This document shows, piece by piece, positions 34,437-44,409 of a DNA stretch of 58,627 nt (the stretch's first letter is position 1; every line of letters starts with the position of its first letter). Below the pieces are notes generated by a model. It saw only the letters and a program-made list of their open reading frames with translations, had not been told where the DNA came from and did no database searches. Origin of the DNA: Allomyces macrogynus ATCC 38327 (Eukaryota; Blastocladiomycota; Blastocladiomycetes; Blastocladiales; Blastocladiaceae); the NCBI GenBank assembly GCA_000151295.1, contig GG745378.1, positions 87,777 through 146,403 of the forward strand, in the 5' to 3' direction. The position numbers and the translations under genes were made by a program.

Positions 34437-35575
34437 CAGTGGACGCTGCCCTCCTTGTGTTTTTTGCGGACCGCGACTCTACGACCGAGGCCCGTGTTTC
34501 ACGTTTCCAGCACTTTGTTTCGTGGTGTCGGAATCTCGACACCGATCCTCTTGAGTACGCGCCCGATCGCCTCGCTTCCTGTCTTTCCGCTTTGTCCTCC
34601 CGTCTCGCCCCCTCCACGCTGCGCATGATTGCCGGCAGCGTCTCGGTGATTTGGCGCCTCCTGCATCCGTCGTTGCCGCCCGCCGGCGAGGCCGTCGTCA
34701 TCACACGCCTGCTGAAGGCCGTCGCCCGTTCCCGTGCTGCCCCTCCGCCGGCTCCGTCGCGTGGCCGATGGGACCCACAGCCCCTGCTCGACAAGATTGC
34801 CTCCCGCTGGGCCGACCCGCTGGGCGAGCTGGACCTGGCCCGCTACACGCTGACTCTCCTCGCCCTCGCCACCGCGTGGCGCCCACGCTCGGACCTGGGC
34901 CGGGTGCTCTTCGCGCACCTCGAGTTTGACATGGACAGCCCTGCGCCTCCCGGCGCCTGGCACACGTGGCCACCCGAGTCGGTACCGGACTCCGTCACGC
35001 TCTCGGCCTGGCGGACCAAGACCTCTGACGACCTGGTCTCTGTGCGCGTGCGCGCGCTCTCCAGCGACCCCGACTTGTGCCCCGTCCGCTGGACCTGGCG
35101 CTACGTCCAGCGCACGCGCCACAAACGCTCGTTCGACCCTGTTCCGGCCGACGCGCTCCTGTTCCTCCGCTCGACGGACTTGGGCCCTGCGTCCGAAGAC
35201 ACGCTCGCGAAGTGGGTCCAGTGCGTCCTGGACTCTGCCGGCATCCACGCGACCGCTCACTCAACTCGCGGCGTGGCCGCCACTGTGGCCGCCGAGGGCG
35301 GCGCTTCCCTTATGTCGATCCTGCGCTCCGCGCACTGGGCCTCCGCCTCGACATTCTCGCGCCACTACTGGTGTGGCGATGGGTCCCTCGTCCGCTTCTT
35401 CCGGAAGCGCGATGGGGCTCCGGACGCTGTCCTGGAAGGACTTGGCCGCGTCACGCTCAAGCGGGCCCGCATCGTGGACGAAGATCTCACGATCATGGAC
35501 GCCGAGGCTGGCGCGACGGATACCCTCCGGGTATCCGAGCCCGGCCGAACGGCCGAGCAGCCTGGCGAGGCCTGA
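34151..35575 (+). CDS. DIRS ORF3, tyrosine recombinase
   Basis: Up to 474 aa if it starts at the ATG at 34151; the frame is open much further upstream, so the start is uncertain. A core-binding region (FQHFVSWCRNLDTDPLEYAP) and the catalytic residues are visible: an Arg in AWRPRSDLGRV (~240), the HxxR box AHSTRGVAAT (~366), and the nucleophile Tyr in SRHYWC (~403). It would join the circular DNA form to chromosomal targets. Its end overlaps the internal complementary region. It may be translated by frameshift or reinitiation from ORF2. Confidence 0.9.
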   Translation: MAPAGWLRLPAPDADPSGAALRARAPGQRAGPGDTGVVLSGLDAAGPTPGARGASLASTISGVDPALPLSPRAALLARDPLVARILEGLATSSGLTVDAALLVFFADRDSTTEARVSRFQHFVSWCRNLDTDPLEYAPDRLASCLSALSSRLAPSTLRMIAGSVSVIWRLLHPSLPPAGEAVVITRLLKAVARSRAAPPPAPSRGRWDPQPLLDKIASRWADPLGELDLARYTLTLLALATAWRPRSDLGRVLFAHLEFDMDSPAPPGAWHTWPPESVPDSVTLSAWRTKTSDDLVSVRVRALSSDPDLCPVRWTWRYVQRTRHKRSFDPVPADALLFLRSTDLGPASEDTLAKWVQCVLDSAGIHATAHSTRGVAATVAAEGGASLMSILRSAHWASASTFSRHYWCGDGSLVRFFRKRDGAPDAVLEGLGRVTLKRARIVDEDLTIMDAEAGATDTLRVSEPGRTAEQPGEA

Positions 35576-35631
35576 GGCAGGGCGACGGATACCGCGAGGG
35601 TATCCGAGCGCCTGGCGAGGCGGACATGATC
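35485..35631. repeat. Internal complementary region (ICR) of DIRS element
   Basis: 35485-35594 is the reverse complement of 31212-31321 with three differences. 35593-35631 is the reverse complement of 35961-35999. The two matches overlap by the dinucleotide CG. The junction carries GGATACC and GGTATCC arms around GCGAG, a likely recombinase site. The beginning overlaps the 3' end of the recombinase frame. Confidence 0.92.
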
Positions 35632-35846
35632 CCGCCCACTGCCACCCATCCTCTCGCCGTTTTGTTTTGGTCCCGCTTGCCTTGTTCCTTTCGCTCCTTT
35701 GTGTCTCCGTCTCTTTGTTTGGCTCGCTTCGCTCGCTTCCTTGTCTGTGCCCTCCATCCTGTTGCGCCACGGGGCCCCCAACCGCCCGCCCTTGAGTTGG
35801 CCACCGTGGCGCCCGTTTGTTCGTTCGGCTGCCGCTACTTTTCTCC

Positions 35847-35967
35847 GAGGCGAGGTTCTCTGGAGGTGGGAGTGGACGCCTTTATTTACGTTGATCACAT
35901 TTTCAGTGTTTTTTGTTCACACAAATAAAGGTCTGTAGCGCCGAAGACGGCGCCTCTCACGATCATG
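35847..35967 (-). repeat. Right inverted terminal repeat of DIRS element
   Basis: 121 bp partner of 31309-31429. Near identity of the two copies argues for a recent insertion. Confidence 0.93.
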
Positions 35968-35999
35968 TCCGCCTCGCCAGGCGCTCGGATACCCTCGCG

Positions 36000-36308
36000 A
36001 ACCAGGCTTTCATCTTCACGCAGTTCCTGGTGTGTATTTTGCTTGACCGTCCATCCACCCACCGTCACTCGCACCACGGGAACTGACTGTCGGCTTTCCA
36101 CCACCAGGTCTCGCTCTTCTTCCAAAAGTACATGTTTTCGCGGCACCAGGGCTGGTGGAAGCGGTACAACTACGTGCTCGCAACGGCCTTTGACGTCGGC
36201 GCTGCGCTGCTCGCGATTATCATCACGTTTGCGCTTGCCGATAACGGCATCGAGATGCCGCACTGGTTTCTGAACCCGGAGTGGGTCAACGAACCGTGCT
36301 GGGTCTAG
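36000..36308 (+). pseudogene. OPT transporter, 3' exons severed by DIRS insertion
   Basis: 36000-36029 (NQAFIFTQFL) and 36108-36308 (VSLFFQKYMF...NEPCWV, stop at 36306-36308). The first piece is the second half of the exon begun at 31178; rejoining 31213 to 36000 keeps the frame. FFQKYMF, GWWKRYNYVL and the last hydrophobic helix match the C-terminus of OPT proteins. Without removal of the element this part is not translated with the rest. Confidence 0.85.
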
Positions 36309-36973
36309 AGGGGCAGCCAGTCGTGGGCCGCGTGGGCGTCGCCTATTTCGGTCGGCGCGGAGTTCGTGGTTCTTGATTTGTTGTTGCATACCTAGACGGT
36401 GAGAGGGTGAATTGAGGAAGTGATTGATGTGATGTTTGGACAAGAAATGCATTGTTTTTTGTTCAAATCTTGCTGTTTGGTGACGCTGAGCCCGCTTCCC
36501 TCTGCCGCTCGTGTCCTGGTTGACATCGCTGCTTTGAGCGAGCGCGCTTCCATTGTTCATGGCCCTGGTCCCGCTGACACTTTTTGACTAACGCCGGCAC
36601 CAAAATGCAAGGAAATGGTCTTCTCACTATTCGCTCACATCTCCACACTGGAAACAGGCGACAGGGAACTGTCAGATCGGTGACGATGATGTGGGTTTGT
36701 GTCGGCACTCAACTAATCCACGCATATTTTTGAAGCGCCTGACCACCCTGAACTCGCAGCTCCGCCCCAGCTTGAAAAATGGCTCGTCCAGTTCAGCGAC
36801 ATGGATGTTGGTGAGCAAGCCATATTTTTGCGCATTTTCCCCATGAGTTGGTGACTTAGATCCACCTCCACCCATTCAAATCGCACCAACTCTTTCGGGC
36901 ATCGTCCTTATCGGCGTGCTGGACACTGCCACAACCAAAATCGTGATTGTCCCGCCCATTTCTATCGCCGCCG
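36309..36973. other. Convergent 3' intergenic spacer
   Basis: Between the OPT stop and the TMEM53-like stop. No gene seen. Confidence 0.5.
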
Positions 36974-37936
36974 TTACAACTTCGGCTTCAAAAACCCATG
37001 CACCGCCGCCGTGTACTCTTTCGGAAACGTGCGATAATGCTGCACATGCAACGACCCATTAAACAGCCGCCCCTTCACCTCGTGCCCGGCCTCGCGCATT
37101 TTGCGAATCGCAAGCTCCACTTCGCGCGCCGGAATAAACAAGTCCTTGTCCGAATGCAGCATGAGCCGCGGCACCCCCACCCCGTTCGCGTCCGCGCACA
37201 ACATGTCGAAATTCTGGTCGAGGAACGGCTTACGCCCGGTCACGGCGGTCACCACGCCTTGCGTGAGCAAACCGACGTAGAGAAGCCTTTTCACGACGGG
37301 GTGCAGCCATGCGGGGAGCCCGGGAATCGCTTGCGTGAACAGGAGCGCGCCCTCCCATGGGACGTTGGCGGCGATGGGGTCAGGTGCCGAGTCGATGATG
37401 AGCGCAGTCGTCGACGTGAGTTGCTCATCGTGCGCGACGCGCAGCATGTCCCACAGGCACACGAGCGAGTGCACCCCGCCGTTCGAAAAGAGGTGGAAGA
37501 TGAGGTGCCGCCGCGGGCTCGTCGGGGCTTTTTCATGCGAGCGCGACGGATCAGCGACTCAATTCGGACGCGAGCAAGGAAGGGCCCAGGAACCACCCGT
37601 ACCCGGCTCGCTCGCAATCTCCCACGCCATCTTCTTGCCCTTCGGCACCAGCCCAACATGCCCGCGTTCAACGAGCCAGTCGCGCAGCGGCGCAAGGTAC
37701 CGCCACGCGGCCGACCGTGACTTGAGGAGGTCGGCCGTGTGCGACTCGCACAGGTACACGTCGCCCTGCACGAAATGACGGTAAATCGTGTCGTACTTGG
37801 CGAGATGCTTGGCTTCGCCGTCGGCCCAGCCAATCAGGACCACGTCGGCCAGGGGCTTGGAAGCGTCGGTTGCCGCATTATTGGCGCGGGCTAGCGGACC
37901 GAAAGTGATACTAGACGCGTTGGCTGGCTTGGACAT
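36974..37936 (-). CDS. TMEM53-like (DUF829) alpha/beta hydrolase-fold protein
   Basis: Two exons on the minus strand, 37936-37603 and 37557-36974; 305 aa. The 45-nt intron (GTACGG to TTGAG) is short but keeps the frame through SEPVADPSRSHEKAPTSP. Family features are VVLIGWADGEAKHLAKYDTIY near the N-terminus, HLIFHLFSNGG (oxyanion/nucleophile-loop equivalent), LIIDSAPDP, and MLHSDKDLFIPA with a late GSLHVQHYRTFPKEY His region. DUF829 proteins lie in nuclear/ER membranes in animals; the catalytic role is unclear. The start at 37936 gives MSKPANASS. Confidence 0.83.
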
Positions 37937-38240
37937 GGTTGCTGTCGGGTTGTTGGAGAGCTCGAGCTGCTTGTGGTCGCAAACAGAGCCGAGAGCGGGC
38001 GAGACGCGGCGCCCATGTCGGGAAACATATTTGCGCCCAGTTCGGTGGTTGGTAACCTGGCAAACGCCATGATGGTGGTTCCAGCCGGAAGGGATGAGTT
38101 GTTCTTTGCACAGTTTCGCCGACGTTTCCGAGGCTAAACGCCGCTGCGGGCACACGGGACCGCGTCGTGATGAAAATGCTCGCACTGACCCAGCAAAACA
38201 ATGAAATGTTACAACAATAACGCGAGAGCGACCATCACGC
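37937..38240. other. Short intergenic spacer
   Basis: About 300 bp between tandem minus-strand genes; the promoter of the TMEM53-like gene must lie here. No gene seen. Confidence 0.45.
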
Positions 38241-39073
38241 TTACTTCTCGCCCGATACATCTGCTCCTGCCGGCTCCTCGGTGCCCGCCACGTCTCCTGC
38301 CGGCACGGAAAACTTGAGCGACACTTTCTGGCCCGTGCGTTTGGCCTCGCGCTGCGCCTCGGCAATCCGCTCAAGCAAGCCCGGGTCCGACTCGAGCAGC
38401 TTCTGCAGTGCTGCCTGTGCGGTCGGGTCGGACGCGCGCAGCGATACGCGGTCGACGGGCGTCTCCGGCTGGTCGCGGGCCAGAATTTCCTCGACGTTGC
38501 GGCCTTCTTGGAACCAGTCTACGACACGGTACGGAGCGCGCCGGTGAGTGTCAGGGGAGGGGAGAGAAAGCGCTGTGCGTGCGTACTCTTGTTGTCGGCA
38601 ATCAAGTGCAGCTTGGCGCACCCGTCACACTTGATGAGCACGACACCCGTGTAATATGACTGCCGCGTGACCGTCTTGGACATGCGCGTCGAGCACACCT
38701 TGCACGTGAACGCGACGAGCATGTGGCCTTCGTGCACCGGCGTTTCGTGCGCATGCGCGGCGTGGTCGTGGTCGTGCGTACACGGCGTGTCGGAAGCAGC
38801 TGCATCGCGCACGGTGCCGGCTGAGTGGAAAGCGGCACGGGCAACGGTCCACGGCGTGCGCGGTGACCTCGGCGATGCCGGCGTCAAGGGAGAGAGTTCG
38901 GGACGAGCAATCAACGACGAGAGTAACCTCCGTTCATGCTGCCGGGATGGCGTCGCAGAGCATGGCAGCGTCTTGGGCCCCAACATGGGCGGCGATGGGG
39001 ACGCAAATTGAGCGCCATGGCGGTAAAATCGTGCCGCAACCGAACGCGCTTGGGTGGAGACGGCGCGGATCAT
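38241..39073 (-). CDS. HEP1: Zim17/HEP1 (DNLZ) mitochondrial Hsp70-escort zinc finger protein
   Basis: Two exons on the minus strand, 39073-38587 and 38518-38241; 254 aa. The N-terminus is rich in Arg, Ser and Ala without acidic residues for its first ~45 residues, as expected of a mitochondrial presequence (IRAVSTQARSVAARFYRH). The zinc ribbon reads FTCKVCSTRMSKTVTRQSYY then VLIKCDGCAKLHLIADNKNWF, giving two CxxC pairs and the family HLIADxxxWF motif across the intron. Zim17/Hep1 keeps mitochondrial Hsp70 soluble in the matrix. An acidic/Lys-rich C-terminal tail of ~90 residues is longer than in yeast. Confidence 0.9.
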
Positions 39074-39761
39074 GGCAATGAGCGTCGCAAGCGTTCGGGC
39101 GACGGTGAGGTTGCAAAAATCGTGGTCGCTGTTGGAATCACGGGTAAGTCCAGTGTTTCAACTTGAGCGCAGGCTTGTGGAGACTTGAGGGGACTCGCTC
39201 GAGCAGCTCGTTGCTGGTTTTTGCTTGCAGCGTCCTCGACAGGAGCGGATATGAGCGTGGATGCAGGGCAGCTGTCGGCATGGGGGACAGATTAGCGCGG
39301 AACACAGCCATTTGCTCAGCATCAGGTGATCGTGGTCAACATTTTTACAATCAATCGAGTTGACCTTACCCGGCCCACGATGATTGTGATTTTCTCGCTC
39401 AACCACTTGACCCGTCGAGTCGACACTTGCCGCACGGCACTCTGCGCAAGCGCGGCCCAGGGTCGCTGGTCCGACGAGGCCATCCGCGGGCTTTGACTGG
39501 GGCTAACCAGGGTCTTGCGACGTTGCCAAGCTGGCCTGTCGTGCCACAATCTGGACTGTCGATTGCCCCTCGCTCGCCTTTGACCCTTTTACGAACAGCA
39601 ATCCAACTTCAGCCACTCTTTCAAGTCAGCCGATCGAACTGCGAGCGTCTACTCGTTTCCCAGCTTGCTGCAAGTGCTCACGAACCCAACGCTCCACGCC
39701 GTCCGCACCTACGCCGCCCTGACGGGCCCATTATGCGCCGTCGCGGCATGCTGCCAGCATC
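39074..39761. other. Divergent intergenic region, HEP1 and FHIP-like genes
   Basis: Promoters of both flanking genes lie here. No TATA box or gene recognised. Confidence 0.45.
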
Positions 39762-42278
39762 ATGTTCTTATTCCGCAAGACCATCGACATTGTCGAGCGT
39801 GCGGCCGAAGTCGTCGTGCCGCGCATCCGCCCGCGCGACGACCAGCTCAAGGAACAATGGGCGCTGATTCTCGCTTGGTACCGCGACCGCGGTTTCCAGT
39901 GGGTCCTGGCGTCGGCGCCCAGTACGGCGCAGCACGGCATGTCCATGTCCATGTCGGCCACGATCCGCCCGGGCCAGTTGCCGAGTCCGTCGACAAGTCC
40001 CGTCGATTTGGCGCAGACCGTGACGGCGGCGACGTTGACCAGGACGCGCACGCGGTCGCCGAGCGCGTCGTATCGAGCCGGACAGTACCCGCGCGGCGAT
40101 ACCGAGTCGGATGACCAGCGTATGTACCGTCGATGTTGTCGAAATATATGGCTGTGCAAATGCTCATTTCGTGCCGATGCTAGTCTACAGTGGCGCCATC
40201 CCAACCCTTGCCGAATCCGGTGTCGGCACCGCACTCGCCAACATTTTACGGCTCGTCGAGGAAGAGCTGCACACAGCGTCATCGCGGAGCCCGCGCTCGG
40301 TCTCCCCAACCCCGTCTTCGGCCATGTCCTCGTCCACATTTGCGTTTCTCGACCGTGACAGAGACCGCCACGCCGAGCTCAGAGGACTCTACGGCGTGCC
40401 GCGATCCGCGTCGAACCAGTCGCCCTACTACTCGCCGACGAGCCCGACGTTTGCGCAGCGCACCAACAGTTCCCTGATTTCACCGGGTTCGTCGCAGAGC
40501 AGCTTGGCCGAGCAGGATATCGGCCCATGCCTCGAATTTACCATGAACAATGACTTTCTGGTCAACTTGGCCGACATGGGTTCGCAGGATGTGAGTATTG
40601 GATTCGTTTGCCGGTTCTTATTTGTTTTGCTGTCTGCTCACTGCACGCTACCCTCCCAGATCCCCATCGGCATGACCAACGAAGTCGTGCGCTTTTTCAC
40701 CGTCTTCGTCACCTACGTCGAGCAGCTCAACAAGGGCTCGCTGCTACCCGAACGGTCTGTGCGCGTGCCCCTCGGCCACCTGCTCACGTCCGTGCACGGT
40801 ATGATCGCGGCACTGCGCGCGATGGCCTCAACGAGACTCGATGCGCAGCGGGCGGACCTCGAACTCGACTGGCTCAACCTCGTCGCCGTCGTGTTCCGCA
40901 GCTTGAGCCGCGTCCCGATCAACATCGAACTGCTGCTCGAGCCAGTACCTCGCGACGACGACGACGATGATGATGATGACGACGACGAGGACATGGACTA
41001 CGATTTCCCGCTCCTCATGCAGTTGCTCGACGTGGCGACGCGGCCAGCGAGCGCCAAAGTCGGCGAGCTCGCCAAGGCCCTGTTACTCGGTGCGGCCGAA
41101 TGGCTCGTCCTCGATGGGCCCGTCCAGGACGCGCTGGCGGCGGGCGGGTTCGCGCACACGCTGGTCGAAGCCCTTGTCGATTGCCCGGCACTCGACTCGA
41201 TGGCCTGGTTCTACGTCATCAACCGGTTCCTCCTGCCGTTCCCGAGATCGTCGCCCGTCATCGACGCCGTCGCTGACGCGCTCGAAGCGCTCTTCCAACC
41301 GCGCCGCGTGCTGAACCCACTGCGCGAGGAGGAGGAGGAAGACGACGATGACCAGTCGCCCACGATCGCCACGCACGTCCTTGTCCCGCCGCGGCTCGCG
41401 CCGTCGCTGATCCCGCGCCTTATTGCGACCACGATCGACTTGCACCCGCGGCTCCGGATCGCTTTGCTCACGTGCATGCCGACGACGCTCCTCGCCCCGT
41501 CCGCCCCGTCATCACCATCGCCGACTGCAGGTCTGACGAACGACGACGAATGGACCGCGTTGACGACGCTCGACCTCTACGCCGACCTCCTCGGCTCGGG
41601 CGACGCGCACCTCCACCTTCCCCCGTCCACTACGCCGTGCATGACCCCACCCGCGACCCTCGCCGCGCGCCTGATCCACACGGGCCTCGATCTCTTACAC
41701 GCGCGACTCCGGAAAACCGCCGACCCCGCCTCCGCCGTCGCCGATACGGCCATCGCCATCTTGTCGGACGTGCACGCCGCGTACCTCGCCCGCCCGCGGG
41801 TCGTCGACGCGCCAGCGGTGACGATTGTCGCGGCCGACGTGGCTGACTTGTGGCACGCGGCGCAGCTGCCGGAACCCGTGGCGGTGAAAGAGGGGTCGTC
41901 GGACTCGTTGGATCTCGGGTCGCCCTGGCGCGCTGGGATCGTGCTGGCGCTGACAACGGTTCTGAGGGGGATGGCGTTGGCGAGGGATGAGGCGGTGGCG
42001 TGGTGGGTGTTTGGTGCCGCGGGGGTGATGGATGAGGATGTCCTGGCAAGGGTGCGTGAAGTGGCGGCTCGATCGATGCGGGATTGGAACTGACGATGTG
42101 GACATTTGTGTAGATCCCGTTTGGCGACCGCCGCGTCGCGGCCGAGTTCCACCTCGAAATGGGGCTGATCTTGCTCGTCCGGCTCGCGTACGCGCGGTAC
42201 GGGCCCGGGTCAATCGCGCAGGCCGAGGTGGTTAGGATGTGGAGAGTACTGTGCGAGGACGCGGACGCGCCAGACTGA
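39762..42278 (+). CDS. FHIP-like (RAI16/FAM160 family) protein
   Basis: Four exons: 39762-40119, 40184-40590, 40660-42051, 42114-42278; 773 aa. The RAI16-like signature spans the exon 2/3 join: CLEFTMNNDFLVNLADMGSQ followed by DIPIGMTNEVVRFFTVFV, matching the LLEKLxxLxxSDxPPGMxxxVLxFF pattern of FHIP proteins. The rest is predicted all-helical. FHIP bridges FTS-Hook complexes to Rab5 or other membranes for dynein transport in animals and filamentous fungi. Low-complexity features are a Ser/Pro-rich stretch at ~150-240 and a run of 11 Asp encoded near 40950-40990. Its stop is 91 bp from the convergent DNMT2 stop. Confidence 0.75.
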
Positions 42279-42369
42279 AAACAGGGACTGCTGACTGGGT
42301 TGGGGCAAAATAGAAGTCGTGGACAAATGCAAATTCGTCTAGGTACTTGCTGTCTCAGGTCCACGCCCG

Positions 42370-44194
42370 TCACGACTCGGCCAGCAAAAACCGCATCAGC
42401 CTGCTCACGACCAACACGTTGATCGAGTTACCGAGCAGCCGGTACTGCTGCTTGAGCGACGTGGATGCCGGGAATGTGAAGTCGGTCGGGAAGCACAATA
42501 GGTTGGCGACTTCGCGCGGGGTGAAGTACCGCATACGGAGGGGGACGAGCGGGTTCTCGACGTCGACGGGCGTGTTGGCGGCGAGACTCGCGAGCGCCGC
42601 GGGTTGCCGCTCGAGGAAGGTTGGCCAAACGTCGTTGATCTATGAAGAGGAGGGAATGAGCGGGAGGGTGGTGGGCAAAGTTGGAAAGTGAAATGAACGA
42701 ACCGAGATGGCCTCGTTTTCCTGCAAGACCGACCCGGTGCCTTCAGCGAAATGGAAGTAGTTTTTCGTGAAGCAGCACGACCGGCGCAGCGACGGCGTCA
42801 CAATGTCTAATTTTCCATTGCAATTAGCTTCCATTTTCAGCGGTACCGCGTCAATGAAGTCGAGCAGACCAAACAACGGCGTGCGCTTCCAGACGACCGC
42901 CGGCTTCCACGTCTGCGGGGGGTCCATCTTCTCCGTCTCGAGAAACTCGCGCAACGCGCGCGGCTCTTCGACCGCCTCCATCCCGGGCAATACCGTCGCA
43001 AACGGGCTCCCATCGACCGTGTGCTGCTCGCACGACGTGAACCTTGCTGTCGACCGCGCGACCAAGTAGTACCGCAACCGCGAATTTGGGATCCCGAAAT
43101 CGAGCGGGTTCAGCAGGAACTCGCGGTAGTGGTACCCGAGCGAGGCGAGCATCGTGACGAGGGCGTCGCGCGAGTCCGAGTCTTCGAAGCCCTTGACGTT
43201 CTGCGCGATGGGGCGAGGGATAAGTGAAAGAGAGAAGCGGAAGAAGATGGAGAGGGTGGAGTACCTCGAGGAGCAGATATTTTGGGCGGTGCTCGATCGT
43301 CTTGAGGACGTCGAGCAAGTGGAAGAAGCTCTTGGCGCGCGCGTCTTGCGAGCCCTCTTTTTTGGACGACTTTTGCCGTGTGTATGGCTGGCACGGGGGC
43401 GACTGAAGGGGAGGAAAAATTGGATGAGTAAACAACGCCGAGATCGACCACCGACGCGCAGAACGGCAAGTCACCGACCATGGTCCACAAGTCGGCGCGG
43501 AATTTGTTGTAGTGAGCAGCAGAGAGGGCTTCAATGTTGTTCTATTGCCGTTTACGAAATGTAATGAGCAACGTGTACAGTCAACGACCACGAGTCCAGC
43601 AGGCTGCAGCACGTTACCTGCGACACGATCCCCTTGCCAAAGTTGTGCGCTGTCGGCGGCGACGGGAAGAAAGCGAGACCAATCGGCGCGAATCAGTCTC
43701 GACCACCTTCTCCACCGTGTGACGTGACGTGGACGGACCATAGACTGCATTTGCAACGTTGTTGATCTCGAAGGCCTTGAGCACCTCCGCATCTACCAAA
43801 ACGAACCAACTGTCGTCAGTTCAATGCACCGCGACAACAGCAATCTATGGCGGTAATTGTACCTTCGTATCCGGCAGCCTTAAGGGCGTAGTGCTATTGA
43901 TGCAACGCTCCAATATCACTTCATCGAACGATTGCACGTGGAACCGACCAAACGCCGCCGAATCCTTACCATGCCGCCAATCCCCGAGTAAAATTCGAGA
44001 ACACGCAAATTACCAGTTGATACAGTATCATCGGGTTGAGGAACGTTGATGTTGGCTGTGGCCTGCTCGGTAGCTGGCGGTTCGTCACTTGCAGCACCCA
44101 CGCCGTTGCCGGAAACTTGCCCTGTGGTCACGGCCTTCATTCGCGCCGTCTGCTCAGCTTGCGGGTAGTCTCGGTCTCGTTTAGAAGTGCTCAT
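42370..44194 (-). CDS. DNMT2: DNMT2/TRDMT1 tRNA (cytosine-5) methyltransferase
   Basis: Eight exons on the minus strand: 44194-43970, 43893-43863, 43792-43739, 43649-43618, 43541-43479, 43402-43265, 43200-42703, 42639-42370; 436 aa. C5-methyltransferase motifs are [18 protein letters not shown] (SAM site, motif I), [11 protein letters not shown] (motif II), the catalytic loop SPPCQPYTR with Cys139, LLLENVKGFE (motif VI), [15 protein letters not shown] (motif VIII), and [19 protein letters not shown] (X). The DNMT2-specific [16 protein letters not shown] is present. DNMT2 methylates C38 of tRNA-Asp and, in some species, other tRNAs. A ~65-residue N-terminal extension is unusual. Exons 2 and 4 are only 31 and 32 nt. 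Divergent from PUS7. Confidence 0.93.
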
Positions 44195-44409
44195 TTCTGG
44201 TGATGCTGGATGATTCGACACTGATTTCTGGAGCTAGGAGTGGAAGTGGAGACAATACGAGAGAGGAAATCGACACCGCAACAGAGCACGCGCGTCTGCG
44301 TGACTTGGACGCGGCCGGGCCACCGCACCGTCAGGCAAGCTGGCCACACTGCTCAGCGATCAGGCACACCAACGCGCCGCAATCCATTCACACAAGTCGC
44401 ATCATCACA
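44195..44409. promoter_or_regulatory. Bidirectional promoter of DNMT2 and PUS7
   Basis: 215 bp separate the two opposite start codons of two tRNA-modifying enzymes. No TATA box; shared control is inferred from spacing only. Confidence 0.55.

Larger units (their letters stand above)
31214..35999 (+). mobile_element. DIRS-type tyrosine-recombinase retrotransposon, complete
   Basis: About 4786 bp. The outer limits are ambiguous by the CG dinucleotide present at both ends (31212-31213 and 35998-35999). It contains 121-bp inverted terminal repeats (31309-31429 and 35847-35967), unique outer arms (31214-31308 and 35968-35999) and an internal complementary region at 35485-35631. The first part of that region is the complement of the left outer arm, and the second part the complement of the right outer arm. 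Coding order is gag-like, RT-RNase H, tyrosine recombinase; all three frames are intact. This arrangement is the DIRS1 class, replicated via a circular intermediate and integrated by site-specific recombination rather than an integrase. No target duplication is present. Same orientation as the host OPT gene. Confidence 0.95.

Noticed and set aside
31309..35967. LTR retrotransposon with long terminal repeats
   Set aside because: The terminal repeats are inverted, not direct, there is a tyrosine recombinase and no DDE integrase, and there is no target duplication.
31214..35999. Methyltransferase domain in the DIRS element
   Set aside because: No DPPY/NPPY-type motif seen in any of the three frames; only RT, RNase H and recombinase are recognisable.
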